The translations under genes were made by a program, and so were the position numbers. The notes beneath the pieces were generated by a model that was not told the origin of the DNA, did not search any database, and worked only from the letters and a program-made list of their open reading frames with translations. From NCBI GenBank assembly GCA_031979385.1, contig DALZEF010000005.1:62001-126000 (forward strand): a DNA stretch of 64,000 nt. Reading direction: 5' to 3'. The DNA comes from Timonella sp031979385. Lineage in GTDB: Bacteria > Actinomycetota > Actinomycetes > Actinomycetales > Cellulomonadaceae. Shown here one piece after another: positions 18,201 to 27,221 of the stretch (position 1 is its first letter; every line of letters begins with the position of its first letter).

Positions 18201-21200
18201 ACCTCGCAGCACCAGCACTGTCTTGCCCGAACGCGGCAAACACCTTCGTCGGTGGCGTCTCTTGACCCCACTTACTGACATCGGCTTTCTCCATGCGTGG
18301 CAGCTTGCTATCATCCACGCTCAGGTCATAGGTGAACGCGTCCGTATAGGTGGAGCCACGCTTGACCGCAGTGACACCATCAGTAAACAGATCAGTACTT
18401 TGACCCTTGGGCTTGTACTCGATCGTATACGCCTCAAGCCCAGCAGGTTTCACCGAGGTCAGGTGCACAACGTTAGGGTAGTGCCCCTGCTTGTAGGTGT
18501 AGGTGGTCGACAGGTCCGAACGGGGGTCAGTAACCTTCGTCAAGTCACCTGCACTGTTATAGGCATACGTGGCGACCGGCGTTGTCACCATCGTGTTACG
18601 TGCCGGATCGTAGGCTCTATAGTCAACACCCGTGATACGAGGCTTACCCGCAACACTCGCGTACTTCAACGTCAGCACCCGACATCCGGGCTGTTCTGCT
18701 CCAGGATTACACGTGATCGTGTCGGGGTGCGGGGCAAGAATCCTGGTCAAGTTACCGCTGGCATCATGAGTGAACCGGGTCGCAGACGGGTCACCAGCAA
18801 CCATCACCGATTCCGGCTTCCACACACCCCCGCCAGCATGCGTCCACGTTGTGACAGTTCCATCGTCCTCGGTAAAGACCAACTTCTTGACACTGGACAC
18901 CGTTTTGATCTCGAGACGTGCACCCACCTGAGCGGTCTCATCATCAACCGCAGTGTAGGTTCCGACCTTCTGCGCAGTCTTCGAAGCGCCTTGAGAGTAG
19001 ATCAGGGCGTTTTCTTCCTCATCAACAAGCAGGATCGTGCCATCAAAAGCCGTGTCATCGACGATCTCAAACCCAGCAACACCCGCGTCTACACCATCAA
19101 ATGACGGCTTCCACCCGCGACCAAACGGGCCATCTTGAACGTTGTTAAACGTCGAGAACGACCGCGAGACCGTGAGTTCACCCAAATAGCCTGGCACGGA
19201 AATATCGGTAGTCGAGGTATTAAACTCACCCGTCCACTGTGCTACCTGCCCAGGTCCCGCGTCAGTAACCGGGAAGTTCGACCCAAACGCGTGAGGCACG
19301 TACGTGACCGTGGCGTGGGACTTGACATCAGCAGTCCACGAGCACCGCACTTTCGCCGGGCTAGCGTAGCTAAAACATACTTGGACATCAAACACTGTGT
19401 GCTGACGCGAACGATCTACCCCGCCAACACTCTTGGCAGTCTCGCCAGCATCAAAAACAGCAGTAGCATTCAACAAGCCATTCGATGCACTAGTGGTGAC
19501 CTTCGCACTAGACTTTTGCCACCCTTGAGTTGTTCCTAACGTCGCGGAGTAGGAAGGGTCTTCCGGGTTTCCCCGCACACGCCAGTACACGGCGGCCGAA
19601 TTCGCGGTGTACCCCGAATCAGGTGATTGAGCTTTGACCGTAAACGTACTTGTTGTTTTCACTCCAGCACTCGTAGGGCTCTGGATCGTGGCATTGCCGT
19701 TACCGAAACTAAACGTCACAGCGTCTTTTTTGTTGTTCGCACGGTCAATAGCTACAACACGCAATACATGACTACCCGTCGGATTCCACGTCAATTTCGC
19801 GCTCGGTTTTGCACCAGTAGCCGGATACTCAACCCACGCACCACCATCTTTCTGCACACCAAACGCCACAACATCGGTGTCATTCGAGGTGAACGTGAAC
19901 ACATTAGAACTAGGGAGTTTATCGAGCCACACACCACTAGATGCATAACCAGTTGCTGACACACTCACATGCACTGGTGCTTTACGATCATAGTTAAGCG
20001 TCGTTGTGCTCGACCACGGCGACGTTTGCGCGTGTTCATTGATCGTTTTCGCACGTAACTTATATGTGCCATCACTCAAGCCCGTCACAGGACACGATGC
20101 ACTCGCATTAGATGCAACAAGACCTGTCGTGCACGACTTCACGAACGCATTACTCGCGTTCAACACGTCAATCGTGTATTTAACCTTGTCACCATACACG
20201 TCTTTACCACGCGCACTAACGCTCAACGACGCCGCATTCGACCAACCAGCTACCCGTGTCGAAGTAAACGTCGGTGCGCTAGGTGCGGCTGGGACCTTAG
20301 TGTAGGTGACCGTTAACTTCGGTTTACGCGCATCAGTCGTACACGAACTCGTTGCTTTCGGGTCTGGGTTCATCGAGCAGAAACGCTTACCAAACGCCCG
20401 CTTATCCTTATCATCAGTCGGAGGGTTCAGCACCATGCCATGATTCGCTAGTGACTTATCCACCCACTTACGCACCAACGCCGTCACATTAACACTCACC
20501 CACCCATTGGTGACGTTCGAACACCCATCACCACCGCGGTTGGCCGTGAAATGACCGCTGGCTCCCGTATCTGTTTTCGCCGTAGCCCGTGTATCCCACG
20601 TCACCGTGTTGTTGTTATACGCGTTACCTAACGGATGGAAGTTCGTTTTAACACTCGCAGCACATGAACCAGCCCAATACTGCCACAACTCCATCGTTGC
20701 ACTTTTGATAATCGAGTCTTTCGGGACAGCCGCGAAATCCCACTTCAAGTACGCGCGTGCTTCGTTCTTGTTGTTATCTGAAGAGTTACCTACCATCAAC
20801 CCCGGTGTCGACACATTCGGTGTTGTCGTTCCTTTACGAATCCACGTATCACCATTACGAGTAATCGAAATCGCTGGGTCAATAATCACCGGATACACCG
20901 TAGCTGGGTCATTGAGAAACCCGTCCGGTGCGCTCAACTCAACAACCGCATGCTCACCGTCTTTTATCTGAGTGCTGTCCGCAATCTCAGCATCAAGCTG
21001 CACAATCTGGACGGGATCACCAGCCTCATCGGTGCGTGCATCCCACGCCAACACGTTTGAGGGTTGGCCAACCGCACTACCGTCTTCAGCAACAAGATGA
21101 ACAAGATTATCTTTCTCTTCAACCGCTAACCCTTGAGTCTCCAGCCCAAACCCAAACACTGGATCAGCCTCTTTGGGCGCTTCATGAAGTCGCAGGACAT

Positions 21201-21807
21201 ACGTTGCACCCGTCGAGGTGGCTGTCACCACAAGATCACTCGTCTCAGAGACAGCAAAGGTGGCAACCGGGCCCTCAACTATGGGTTCACCGAGATCATC
21301 AGGCCACGTCAACGTTGCTGTGTGTTCATTATCTTCATCAAGAACAACATGGACTACATCATCGCCACCAATAAACGTCGGCACGGCCGTGTGTTTTGGT
21401 GCCCATCGCCCATCAGACTGCTTGACAAGGTCCAAGTCCAGATCATGCCATTGCCCGTCATCATCACGAGCCTGGATAGGTGTCCCATAGTTTTCGACAC
21501 TCCATGTCCCATCAGGGTTAGCGTATGTGCGCGTCGAATCGGTACGCTGAGAAATGTCCTCCACGCGCTCACCTGAGGACACAGCATTTAGCCGCGCTGA
21601 GAAACCATCCTCAGCCTCAACCCCCGGTCCTTCTGGCTGAGAATCTTGAGCACTATCATCAAAATCCTCCCCCACCACTGGCGCTAGATCATCGTCGGGC
21701 GCTGCAAGCGCTGGAGTCACCACCAACGATGCCAGTAACGCCCCAGACACAACCGAAGCAACACCCGCAGCAAACATCCGGCCACGACCAGTCAACACAC
21801 CACGCAT
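15271..21807 (-). CDS. RHS/YD-repeat polymorphic toxin (WapA-like), secreted
   Basis: This giant exported protein (about 2,180 residues) presents a variable C-terminal toxin to neighbouring cells. In order: a Sec signal peptide (hydrophobic MFAAGVASVVSGALLASLVV, cleavage after ALA near 36); an N-terminal region; a DNRLRE-type domain at about 310-510 (NEARAYLKWDFAAVPKDSIIKSATMELW); Ig-like segments; a long series of YD repeats; the RHS core motif GVRLYNSVTGHFTSVDPVKGG; and, after DLDGN, a 148-residue tip. The tip has a hydrophobic stretch (WDIALTAASFAVGVGVGVVATRVV), a basic region and the end YRFEHRGGHGKTSGTYRM...HFGFHRD, possibly a nuclease, but I cannot name the family. I use the ATG at 21807, seven bases after GGAG; a GTG at 21810 is also possible. 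Confidence 0.9.
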   Translation of the reverse strand: MRGVLTGRGRMFAAGVASVVSGALLASLVVTPALAAPDDDLAPVVGEDFDDSAQDSQPEGPGVEAEDGFSARLNAVSSGERVEDISQRTDSTRTYANPDGTWSVENYGTPIQARDDDGQWHDLDLDLVKQSDGRWAPKHTAVPTFIGGDDVVHVVLDEDNEHTATLTWPDDLGEPIVEGPVATFAVSETSDLVVTATSTGATYVLRLHEAPKEADPVFGFGLETQGLAVEEKDNLVHLVAEDGSAVGQPSNVLAWDARTDEAGDPVQIVQLDAEIADSTQIKDGEHAVVELSAPDGFLNDPATVYPVIIDPAISITRNGDTWIRKGTTTPNVSTPGLMVGNSSDNNKNEARAYLKWDFAAVPKDSIIKSATMELWQYWAGSCAASVKTNFHPLGNAYNNNTVTWDTRATAKTDTGASGHFTANRGGDGCSNVTNGWVSVNVTALVRKWVDKSLANHGMVLNPPTDDKDKRAFGKRFCSMNPDPKATSSCTTDARKPKLTVTYTKVPAAPSAPTFTSTRVAGWSNAASLSVSARGKDVYGDKVKYTIDVLNASNAFVKSCTTGLVASNASASCPVTGLSDGTYKLRAKTINEHAQTSPWSSTTTLNYDRKAPVHVSVSATGYASSGVWLDKLPSSNVFTFTSNDTDVVAFGVQKDGGAWVEYPATGAKPSAKLTWNPTGSHVLRVVAIDRANNKKDAVTFSFGNGNATIQSPTSAGVKTTSTFTVKAQSPDSGYTANSAAVYWRVRGNPEDPSYSATLGTTQGWQKSSAKVTTSASNGLLNATAVFDAGETAKSVGGVDRSRQHTVFDVQVCFSYASPAKVRCSWTADVKSHATVTYVPHAFGSNFPVTDAGPGQVAQWTGEFNTSTTDISVPGYLGELTVSRSFSTFNNVQDGPFGRGWKPSFDGVDAGVAGFEIVDDTAFDGTILLVDEEENALIYSQGASKTAQKVGTYTAVDDETAQVGARLEIKTVSSVKKLVFTEDDGTVTTWTHAGGGVWKPESVMVAGDPSATRFTHDASGNLTRILAPHPDTITCNPGAEQPGCRVLTLKYASVAGKPRITGVDYRAYDPARNTMVTTPVATYAYNSAGDLTKVTDPRSDLSTTYTYKQGHYPNVVHLTSVKPAGLEAYTIEYKPKGQSTDLFTDGVTAVKRGSTYTDAFTYDLSVDDSKLPRMEKADVSKWGQETPPTKVFAAFGQDSAGAARSSVTADLLKKADITYTDDEGRVINTASYSGGGGGDAARWLFTATRFDSAGNVIRELDERGIDQILTLVNAGGAVNPDEYATITRYNADIKTSSAVTWGPTGSPQTIPAGTVVTPAATLVTDVWEPVREIVDGDGQVTLARQHTATTYDQGAPNQGVNPETGLPFRLATTTRVTLAQPGSASSDPSVALPTDEPILTEQRMGYDPVDGASVTGKTSGWMIGAPTTTTTENGDADITVKSVFDEQGRTVKEIGADSDGLDAGTTVTHYYDARPAAQAPAGLPSRCANTPAWAGLLCQTTTGEATPSIPVETVTQYSYYLAAAVTTETLNAVTRTATTTFDAAGRVEKTTTTVTGLASSTPQPTVKNIYDAATGLQTETQTLGSGDSVTAAVKTQHDSWGRVVKYTDEHGQATTTTYDGAGRVSQETSPKFGNTTYTYDPYSGSVIGKQIAGVGDFTAVYNAFGDIVSQTLPTGVVQASSYDRSGQETSLSYIVTGDEGEASFAWMMHHDALGRINQISGPGGDGDRVTRYEFDQTARMTAAYDQIADTCVTRDYEFDVVGRRTGQVTKTQSCTDAGTPSTSSKTWSYDKADRILSGANGVGEYVYDALGRQTSLPSVDTPHGESAGDLTVSYYDSDLARSVTQDGVTTTYGLDVMDRRSTSTTTEGSDTSTTTRVYEDTSDNPAWAKTVTGGDTKTTRYVSSIAGDLSLTYSVEDEFLSMGIVDPQGSVVATTKQQVVDGGTTTVWSGLSLFDEYGNPITAKTTDTGALDYAWLGGKERATDATGLVLMGVRLYNSVTGHFTSVDPVKGGNTTRYSYPQDPINKYDLDGNAWNWRKTAKSVGSWAWKNKWDIALTAASFAVGVGVGVVATRVVAKVAVKAVAKVAAKNAQRRVLRHVKKDTLYYGRNAVKKGLASRSYQRSSWAQKQIIRHGKVSRDTREKGYYRFEHRGGHGKTSGTYRMVINPKKGEVRHFGFHRD
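15744..16449. repeat. Direct repeat copy 2 (inside the full-length RHS gene)
   Basis: Partner of 14041-14746, encoding the last YD repeats and RHS core immediately before the toxin tip. Recombination between the copies would delete 1.7 kb (the present tip and its immunity gene) and fuse the orphan tip to the full-length gene. Confidence 0.85.
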
Positions 21808-22216
21808 CACAGCGCTCCACTATCACTCAAGAAGACAAGATGAAGAAAACTTCTTGGAGAATATGCGTCTGTCACCTGCACATACAACGGAAAATGCAAG
21901 CAACCTGAGAAACCCATGAAGAAAACCTCCACGCAGCACACGTCGCCACCAAAGAGCACGGGACTAAAGTCCTGATTATTGGCGTTACCTCGAAGAATGC
22001 ACGGGCATCCATGAGAGGCGCCAACTATGGCGACAGCCTCACCAGGAATGTTGCGGACGCACCTGCCTCCCACCGTCTCGCCAGCATCAACACTTGTGGG
22101 AATGATCGTTGATCTTTTGGAGGATTGTCGCTGTGAGCGCACTTCCACGGCATGTGATCACCCCAACTTCCGCTGAACGATAAATAACTATCGAACCCCA
22201 ATGGGAGGCTGGGAGA
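21808..22216. other. Divergent intergenic region between the RHS gene and hrpA
   Basis: About 409 bp that must contain promoters for both directions. Open frames in it lack codon bias and ribosome binding sites. Read toward the RHS gene it holds several short inverted repeats, for example GGAC TTTA GTCC (about 21968-21979) and a GAGGC/GCCTC pair around 22014-22041. This may be a structured leader RNA, but it fits no riboswitch class I can recall. Confidence 0.3.
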
Positions 22217-25200
22217 ATGGAGCATGTGAACGGCCCGCATCACTCCACCCCGAAAACCTCCGACACGGCAGGTACGTCTGCGCGCACCACAAACCAGAGC
22301 CCGCCTAACCAGCGCACGCAAGATCAGCGCGCGGAAAAAACGTCTAAGCGCCAAGAACGCCAGCGCAACCACCAACCCGAGGCGACCGAGGATGGGAAGC
22401 AACCAAATCGTCGGAAATCTGCACGAGGTCGTGCCAAAAACCAGCCGAGCCAGCAGGCGCCAGCGCAAGGCCACGTGAACCTTGCGCGGCTTGCCAAAGC
22501 CGCCGAGAAGCGCGCCAACGTCGAGGTCCCGCCCATCATCTATCCGGCGACGCTGCCGGTCAGCGCGCGGCGCGAGGACATCGCGAACGCCATCCGGGAC
22601 AACCAGGTCGTGATCGTGGCCGGTGAGACCGGGTCGGGTAAGACCACGCAGTTGCCCAAGATCGCGCTCGAGTTAGGGCGGGGCCGCAAGGGGCAGATCG
22701 GGCACACGCAGCCGCGCCGTATCGCGGCGCGCACGGTCGCGGAACGCATCGCACACGAGATCGGCACCACGCTCGGCGAGATCGTGGGTTACCAGGTCCG
22801 CTTCACGGACCAGTCCTCCGATTCGACGCTGGTCAGGGTCATGACGGACGGTATTCTGCTCGCGCAAATCCAGCGCGACCCGCAGTTGCTCGCCTATGAC
22901 ACACTGATTATCGACGAGGCCCACGAGCGCTCCCTCAACATCGACTTCCTGCTGGGTTACCTCACACGCCTGCTGCCGCAGCGCCCGGATTTGAAGGTCA
23001 TCATCACGTCGGCAACCATCGACTCGGACCGGTTTGCCCGGCACTTTGCGCCGGGTGGGCCGATCACTGACGACGAGTTGGTTGCGGATGGTCCGCTGCG
23101 TTCACCTGCGCCCGTGATCGAGGTTTCAGGCCGCACCTTCCCGGTTGAACTGCGGTATCGTCCGCTGACCGACGATGACGATGGTGACATGCTCACCGCC
23201 ATCTGCGATGCCGTCGATGAACTCGTGGTTGAGGGCCCCGGCGACATCCTCGTGTTCCTGTCCGGTGAACGCGAAATCCATGACACGGACGAAGCCCTGC
23301 GTGGGCACCTAGGTCCGCGCGCCAACGACCCCAAAGCCGCTGGATACATCCAGATCCTGCCGCTGTATGCGCGCCTCTCCGCCGCTGAACAGCATCGCGT
23401 GTTCCAACCGCACGAGAACCGGCGCATCGTGCTGGCCACGAACGTCGCCGAAACCTCGCTGACCGTTCCCGGCATCCGTTACGTGATCGACCCCGGAACC
23501 GCACGCATCTCGCGGTACTCCAAAGCCACTCGAGTTCAGCGCCTACCCATCGAGGCAATCTCGCAGGCCAGCGCGAACCAACGTTCAGGGCGTTGTGGAC
23601 GTGTCGCTGACGGTATCGCGATTCGGCTGTATTCCGAAGAGGACTTCAAAGCCCGCCCCGAGTTCACCGAGCCCGAGATTCTACGGACCTCGCTTGCCTC
23701 CGTTCTGTTGCAGATGGTTGCCGTGGGTGTTGCTCGTACCCCCGATGACGTGAATAAGTTCCCGTTCGTTGAGGCTCCTGACACTCGCGCTGTGCGTGAC
23801 GGCGTGCAGTTGCTGCAGGAATTGGGCGCGTTGACGTCGAGTTCTACCGGTTCGAAGGGGCCGGGGGCGGCTAAAGCTGGCTCGGGGTCCGCCAACGCTT
23901 CGGCCACAGCCAATGCCTCTGCACCAGTAAAACGAAGCGGAACCCAACTCACCGCGGTAGGGCGTCAACTGGCCCAACTGCCCATGGACCCACGCCTCGC
24001 CCGCATGATCATTGAGGGCGGCAAGCACGGTGTGGCCCGCGAGGTCATGATCATCGCTGCGGTCATGTCCATCCAAGACCCCCGCGAGCGCCCCGCCGAG
24101 TCACGCGAGATGGCCGATTCGTTCCATGCAAGGTTTGTGGACGGCTACTCGGATTTCATGACCTACCTGAACCTGTGGGAGTACATTCGCCACCAGCAGC
24201 GTGCGCTGTCCTCCTCGGCGTTTAGGCGGATGTGCCGCAATGAGTACCTGAACTTCCTGCGGGTTCGCGAGTGGCAGGATGTGGTTGCCCAGTTGCGGGA
24301 GATGACCCGTTCAATGGGGATCGACTCTGACGTAAGGCAACCGCAGCCGTTGCGCGACGACATAGCTCAAGCACAAGGCGTCCCCGGCGGAACTGACACT
24401 CCCACGACCCCGGATACCCGGTTCGTGTGGGATTCCGACACGATTCACCGTTCCCTGCTTGCAGGTCTGCTCAGTCAGATCGGTATGCAGGAGATGAACC
24501 AGGTGTCGCTACACAAGACTGGTCGTGAGACTGCGGCGGACCGCCGGGCAAAGCGTCAGGCACGCAACGAATATCTTGGGGCACGTGGCGCGAAGTTCGC
24601 CATCTTCCCGGGTTCTCCCCTGTCCAAGAAGCCACCGGAGTGGATCATGGCGGGCGAACTCGTGGAAACCTCCCGGTTGTGGGCCCGCGATGTTGCCCGC
24701 ATCCAGCCGGAGTGGGCTGAGCATCTGGCCTCGGGCATCACCAAGCACACCTACTCGGACCCGCACTGGTCCACCAAGCGTGGCGCGGCTATCGCACACG
24801 AGAAGGTGTTGCTGTATGGCGTGCCGATCGTTGCGGACCGCCCTGTGTTGTATGCGAAGGTGAACCCTGAGAACGCTCGGGAGATGTTCATTCGCCATGC
24901 GCTCGTGGGCGGTGAATGGTCCACGCACCACAAGTTTGTGCAGCATAACAAGCAGGTGCTCGCTCAGGCTGAGGAGTTGGAGGCCCGTTCGCGTCAGCGC
25001 GGTTTGGTGGCCGACGAGGACACTTTGTTCACGTTCTACGATGAGCGCCTACCCGCATCGGTGGTCTCGCAGCGTCACTTCGACCAGTGGTGGAAGAAGG
25101 CACGCATCGAGGCTCCCGATCTGCTCGATTTCTCGCTTGAGATGCTTGTGGAGGGTGGCGAGGATGCTGTCGATGATTCGCTGTTCCCGCAGCAGTGGCA

Positions 25201-26818
25201 GCAGGGCGACGTCACGCTCCCCCTCACCTACCAGTTCTCGCCAGGCACCGAGGCAGACGGCATCACCGTGCACATCCCGATTCAGGTGCTCAACCGAGTT
25301 GCGCCCGAGGGCTTCGACTGGCTTGTGCCAGGGATGCTCGACGAACTGTGCGTCGCGATGATTCGTGCCCTGCCCAAGGCCACGCGCCGCGAGCTTGTGC
25401 CCGCGCCGGATTGGGGTGCGAAGATCGCGCAGTGGCTGCGCGAGAACGCCCCGGCCTGGGAAGATATGGCTCGCGCCGGGGATATGGCTGAGCCGTTTGG
25501 CGCCGCTTTCGCGCGCGCTGTGTGGGCGCTCAAATACCTGGAGATTGACGACGATACGGTCGCGTCAGCGATTTTGCCTCCGCACTTACAGATCACCTTC
25601 CGCGTGTTCGCGCAGCGTGGCTCTGGGCGTCATGCAATCGCTGAGGTGCTGGGCGAATCGAAGAGCCTTGAGTCGCTGCAACGTAGTCTCGCGAAGGATG
25701 CCGAGGACGCTGTTCGTTCTGCGGTGCGTGGCGCTGTGGGGGCTGCCCTTGCTGAGGCGCAGTCACGTTCAGGTGGCACCCCCGGAAGCAGGAAACCCGG
25801 CGCACGCATCGATGGTTCATCCGGCACAGGATCGTCCTCAGGCCAACGCGGACGGAAAGCCGCACTCCCTCAGGGTTTCGAGGCCGGACCCGAGACGATC
25901 ACACACGCAATAGCGGAAATCGATTCGCTCAAAACCTGGCCAGAAGGCGACGCCTACGCCACGCTGCCCAATGTGGTCGAGGGCCGGGGACCCGGCGGAC
26001 TGGAGGTGCGGGGCTATCCGGCCCTGCTCGTCGAAAATAGGGAAACACAGCAACCAACGGTTGCGCTACGTATCCTTGCTGACTCTGCCAAACAAGCCGT
26101 CGAACATCGCGAAGGCGTGTGGCGGCTCGTCCTCGCCAACGCTGCGCTGCAGCCTGGTCGGATCACGTCGCGGTGGAGCGGAACCCAAGCGTTGACGCTC
26201 GCGGCCAGCCCGTACCGGAACACCGATGCACTCGTCGCGGACGTGCAGTTCGCTGCGGTGAAGGCGCTCCTGCCCGAGGCCGGGGCGATCCGTTCCGCCG
26301 AGGCGTATGCCGAGGCTGTGCGCGTAGTGAAAGCACGGATTGAAGACGAGGTGTACCGGATCGTCGGCGATGTCGTGGCAGGTCTTGCGGCGTACCGAGA
26401 TCTCGACGTGACGATTTCGAACTCGAAGTCGCTCGCGTTACTGGCCACTCTCAACGATGCTCGCGCGGTTGCCGCGTCTCTGATCTATCCCGGATTCATC
26501 TCGGCAACCCCAGCCGAACAGTTGCGGCACCTCGCACGCTACCTGCGGGCGCAGGTCCACCGGATCGAGAAGGCCGCCAACAACGTGCATCGCGATAACG
26601 AGTTGACCTGGAAGGTCGGCAACGTGACCGAGCAGTTCGAGCGGGCGCTCACCAAACGGAACTCAGGTGGACTCGTAGGGCTAGACAACCCCGAGCTTGC
26701 CCAGGTCAAGTGGATGATCGAGGAGTTGCGTGTCTCTCTATACGCCGAACAACTTGGCACGAACGGATCGGTGTCGGAGAAGCGCATCTTGAAGGCGATC
26801 ACGAACGCTCTCGCTTAA
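22217..26818 (+). CDS. hrpA: ATP-dependent RNA helicase HrpA
   Basis: HrpA is a DEAH-box RNA helicase; in E. coli it helps rescue stalled or collided ribosomes and processes mRNA. The 1533-residue protein has a low-complexity Gln/Arg-rich lead of about 100 residues, Walker A GETGSGKT (136-143), the DEAH box in IIDEAHERSL (233-236), motif III SAT (265-267) and the helicase C motif QRSGRCGRVADG. A ratchet/OB-fold region and the long DUF3418-type C-terminal domain follow. A Gly/Ala/Ser-rich insertion (about 550-575) interrupts the region after the helicase domain. The ribosome binding site GGGAGG lies upstream of the ATG. A small unknown gene follows after 46 bases. Confidence 0.96.
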   Translation: MEHVNGPHHSTPKTSDTAGTSARTTNQSPPNQRTQDQRAEKTSKRQERQRNHQPEATEDGKQPNRRKSARGRAKNQPSQQAPAQGHVNLARLAKAAEKRANVEVPPIIYPATLPVSARREDIANAIRDNQVVIVAGETGSGKTTQLPKIALELGRGRKGQIGHTQPRRIAARTVAERIAHEIGTTLGEIVGYQVRFTDQSSDSTLVRVMTDGILLAQIQRDPQLLAYDTLIIDEAHERSLNIDFLLGYLTRLLPQRPDLKVIITSATIDSDRFARHFAPGGPITDDELVADGPLRSPAPVIEVSGRTFPVELRYRPLTDDDDGDMLTAICDAVDELVVEGPGDILVFLSGEREIHDTDEALRGHLGPRANDPKAAGYIQILPLYARLSAAEQHRVFQPHENRRIVLATNVAETSLTVPGIRYVIDPGTARISRYSKATRVQRLPIEAISQASANQRSGRCGRVADGIAIRLYSEEDFKARPEFTEPEILRTSLASVLLQMVAVGVARTPDDVNKFPFVEAPDTRAVRDGVQLLQELGALTSSSTGSKGPGAAKAGSGSANASATANASAPVKRSGTQLTAVGRQLAQLPMDPRLARMIIEGGKHGVAREVMIIAAVMSIQDPRERPAESREMADSFHARFVDGYSDFMTYLNLWEYIRHQQRALSSSAFRRMCRNEYLNFLRVREWQDVVAQLREMTRSMGIDSDVRQPQPLRDDIAQAQGVPGGTDTPTTPDTRFVWDSDTIHRSLLAGLLSQIGMQEMNQVSLHKTGRETAADRRAKRQARNEYLGARGAKFAIFPGSPLSKKPPEWIMAGELVETSRLWARDVARIQPEWAEHLASGITKHTYSDPHWSTKRGAAIAHEKVLLYGVPIVADRPVLYAKVNPENAREMFIRHALVGGEWSTHHKFVQHNKQVLAQAEELEARSRQRGLVADEDTLFTFYDERLPASVVSQRHFDQWWKKARIEAPDLLDFSLEMLVEGGEDAVDDSLFPQQWQQGDVTLPLTYQFSPGTEADGITVHIPIQVLNRVAPEGFDWLVPGMLDELCVAMIRALPKATRRELVPAPDWGAKIAQWLRENAPAWEDMARAGDMAEPFGAAFARAVWALKYLEIDDDTVASAILPPHLQITFRVFAQRGSGRHAIAEVLGESKSLESLQRSLAKDAEDAVRSAVRGAVGAALAEAQSRSGGTPGSRKPGARIDGSSGTGSSSGQRGRKAALPQGFEAGPETITHAIAEIDSLKTWPEGDAYATLPNVVEGRGPGGLEVRGYPALLVENRETQQPTVALRILADSAKQAVEHREGVWRLVLANAALQPGRITSRWSGTQALTLAASPYRNTDALVADVQFAAVKALLPEAGAIRSAEAYAEAVRVVKARIEDEVYRIVGDVVAGLAAYRDLDVTISNSKSLALLATLNDARAVAASLIYPGFISATPAEQLRHLARYLRAQVHRIEKAANNVHRDNELTWKVGNVTEQFERALTKRNSGGLVGLDNPELAQVKWMIEELRVSLYAEQLGTNGSVSEKRILKAITNALA

Positions 26819-26864
26819 TCTAGAGGGAGCCGGACAGTGTTCGGCGCACAAGTTTTGGAGAAAC

Positions 26865-27107
26865 ATGGCTAAGAAACCAGCTGCTATCAGTGAAACCATT
26901 GTGGTAGACGGCGAGCGATTCCGCATCACCGTCACTGGCCAAGAGGCCTCATACGACTGGTTGAGCGGGCCGAACAAGGACTACGGGTTCAGCCTTTCCG
27001 TACAGGGAGCCACCAAGTTCACGTTCCCCCGCGAGTTCCACGTGTCGCAGATCAAGCAGTTCCTCGCGGACATCGACCCAGAGACCGGGTACCTGCCCGA
27101 GGACTAG
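26865..27107 (+). CDS. Small conserved protein of unknown function (paralogue 1)
   Basis: An unrecognised 80-residue protein with a predicted beta-rich fold (ETIVVDGERFRITVTG) and a highly distinctive centre and end: YDWLSGPNKDYGFS, TKFTFPREFHVSQI and FLADIDPETGYLPED. A second copy of 85 residues at 42617-42874 keeps almost every one of these residues, so the gene family is real and under selection. There is no signal peptide or membrane helix. It lies 46 bases after hrpA with its own site TTGGAG six bases before the ATG and is followed by a strong terminator hairpin, so it may end the hrpA transcript. Confidence 0.8.
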   Translation: MAKKPAAISETIVVDGERFRITVTGQEASYDWLSGPNKDYGFSLSVQGATKFTFPREFHVSQIKQFLADIDPETGYLPED

Positions 27108-27149
27108 ACTCCTGACGCAGCACCATCACAACTGCGGTGAAGCATACAA

Positions 27150-27194
27150 AAACGGTGTGGGCCAGACGGATTATCCGCCTGGCCCACACCGTTT
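27150..27194. terminator. Bidirectional terminator hairpin
   Basis: Sixteen-base arms AAACGGTGTGGGCCAG (27150-27165) and their complement (27179-27194) enclose a smaller CGGA/TCCG stem. A-rich sequence stands before and GTTTCG at the end, suitable for termination in both directions. It lies between the convergent small-protein gene and the chitobiose phosphorylase gene. Confidence 0.85.
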
Positions 27195-27221
27195 CGCCTA
27201 ACCGCGCGCGGTTGAAATCAA

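Noticed and set aside
18223..19104. 293-codon open frame antisense to the RHS gene
   Set aside because: It is the complement of YD-repeat coding sequence, without a ribosome binding site or recognisable domain.
21807..22148. 113-codon open frame on the minus strand upstream of the RHS gene
   Set aside because: No ribosome binding site, no codon bias and cysteine-rich composition; it ends at the RHS start and looks like leader DNA.
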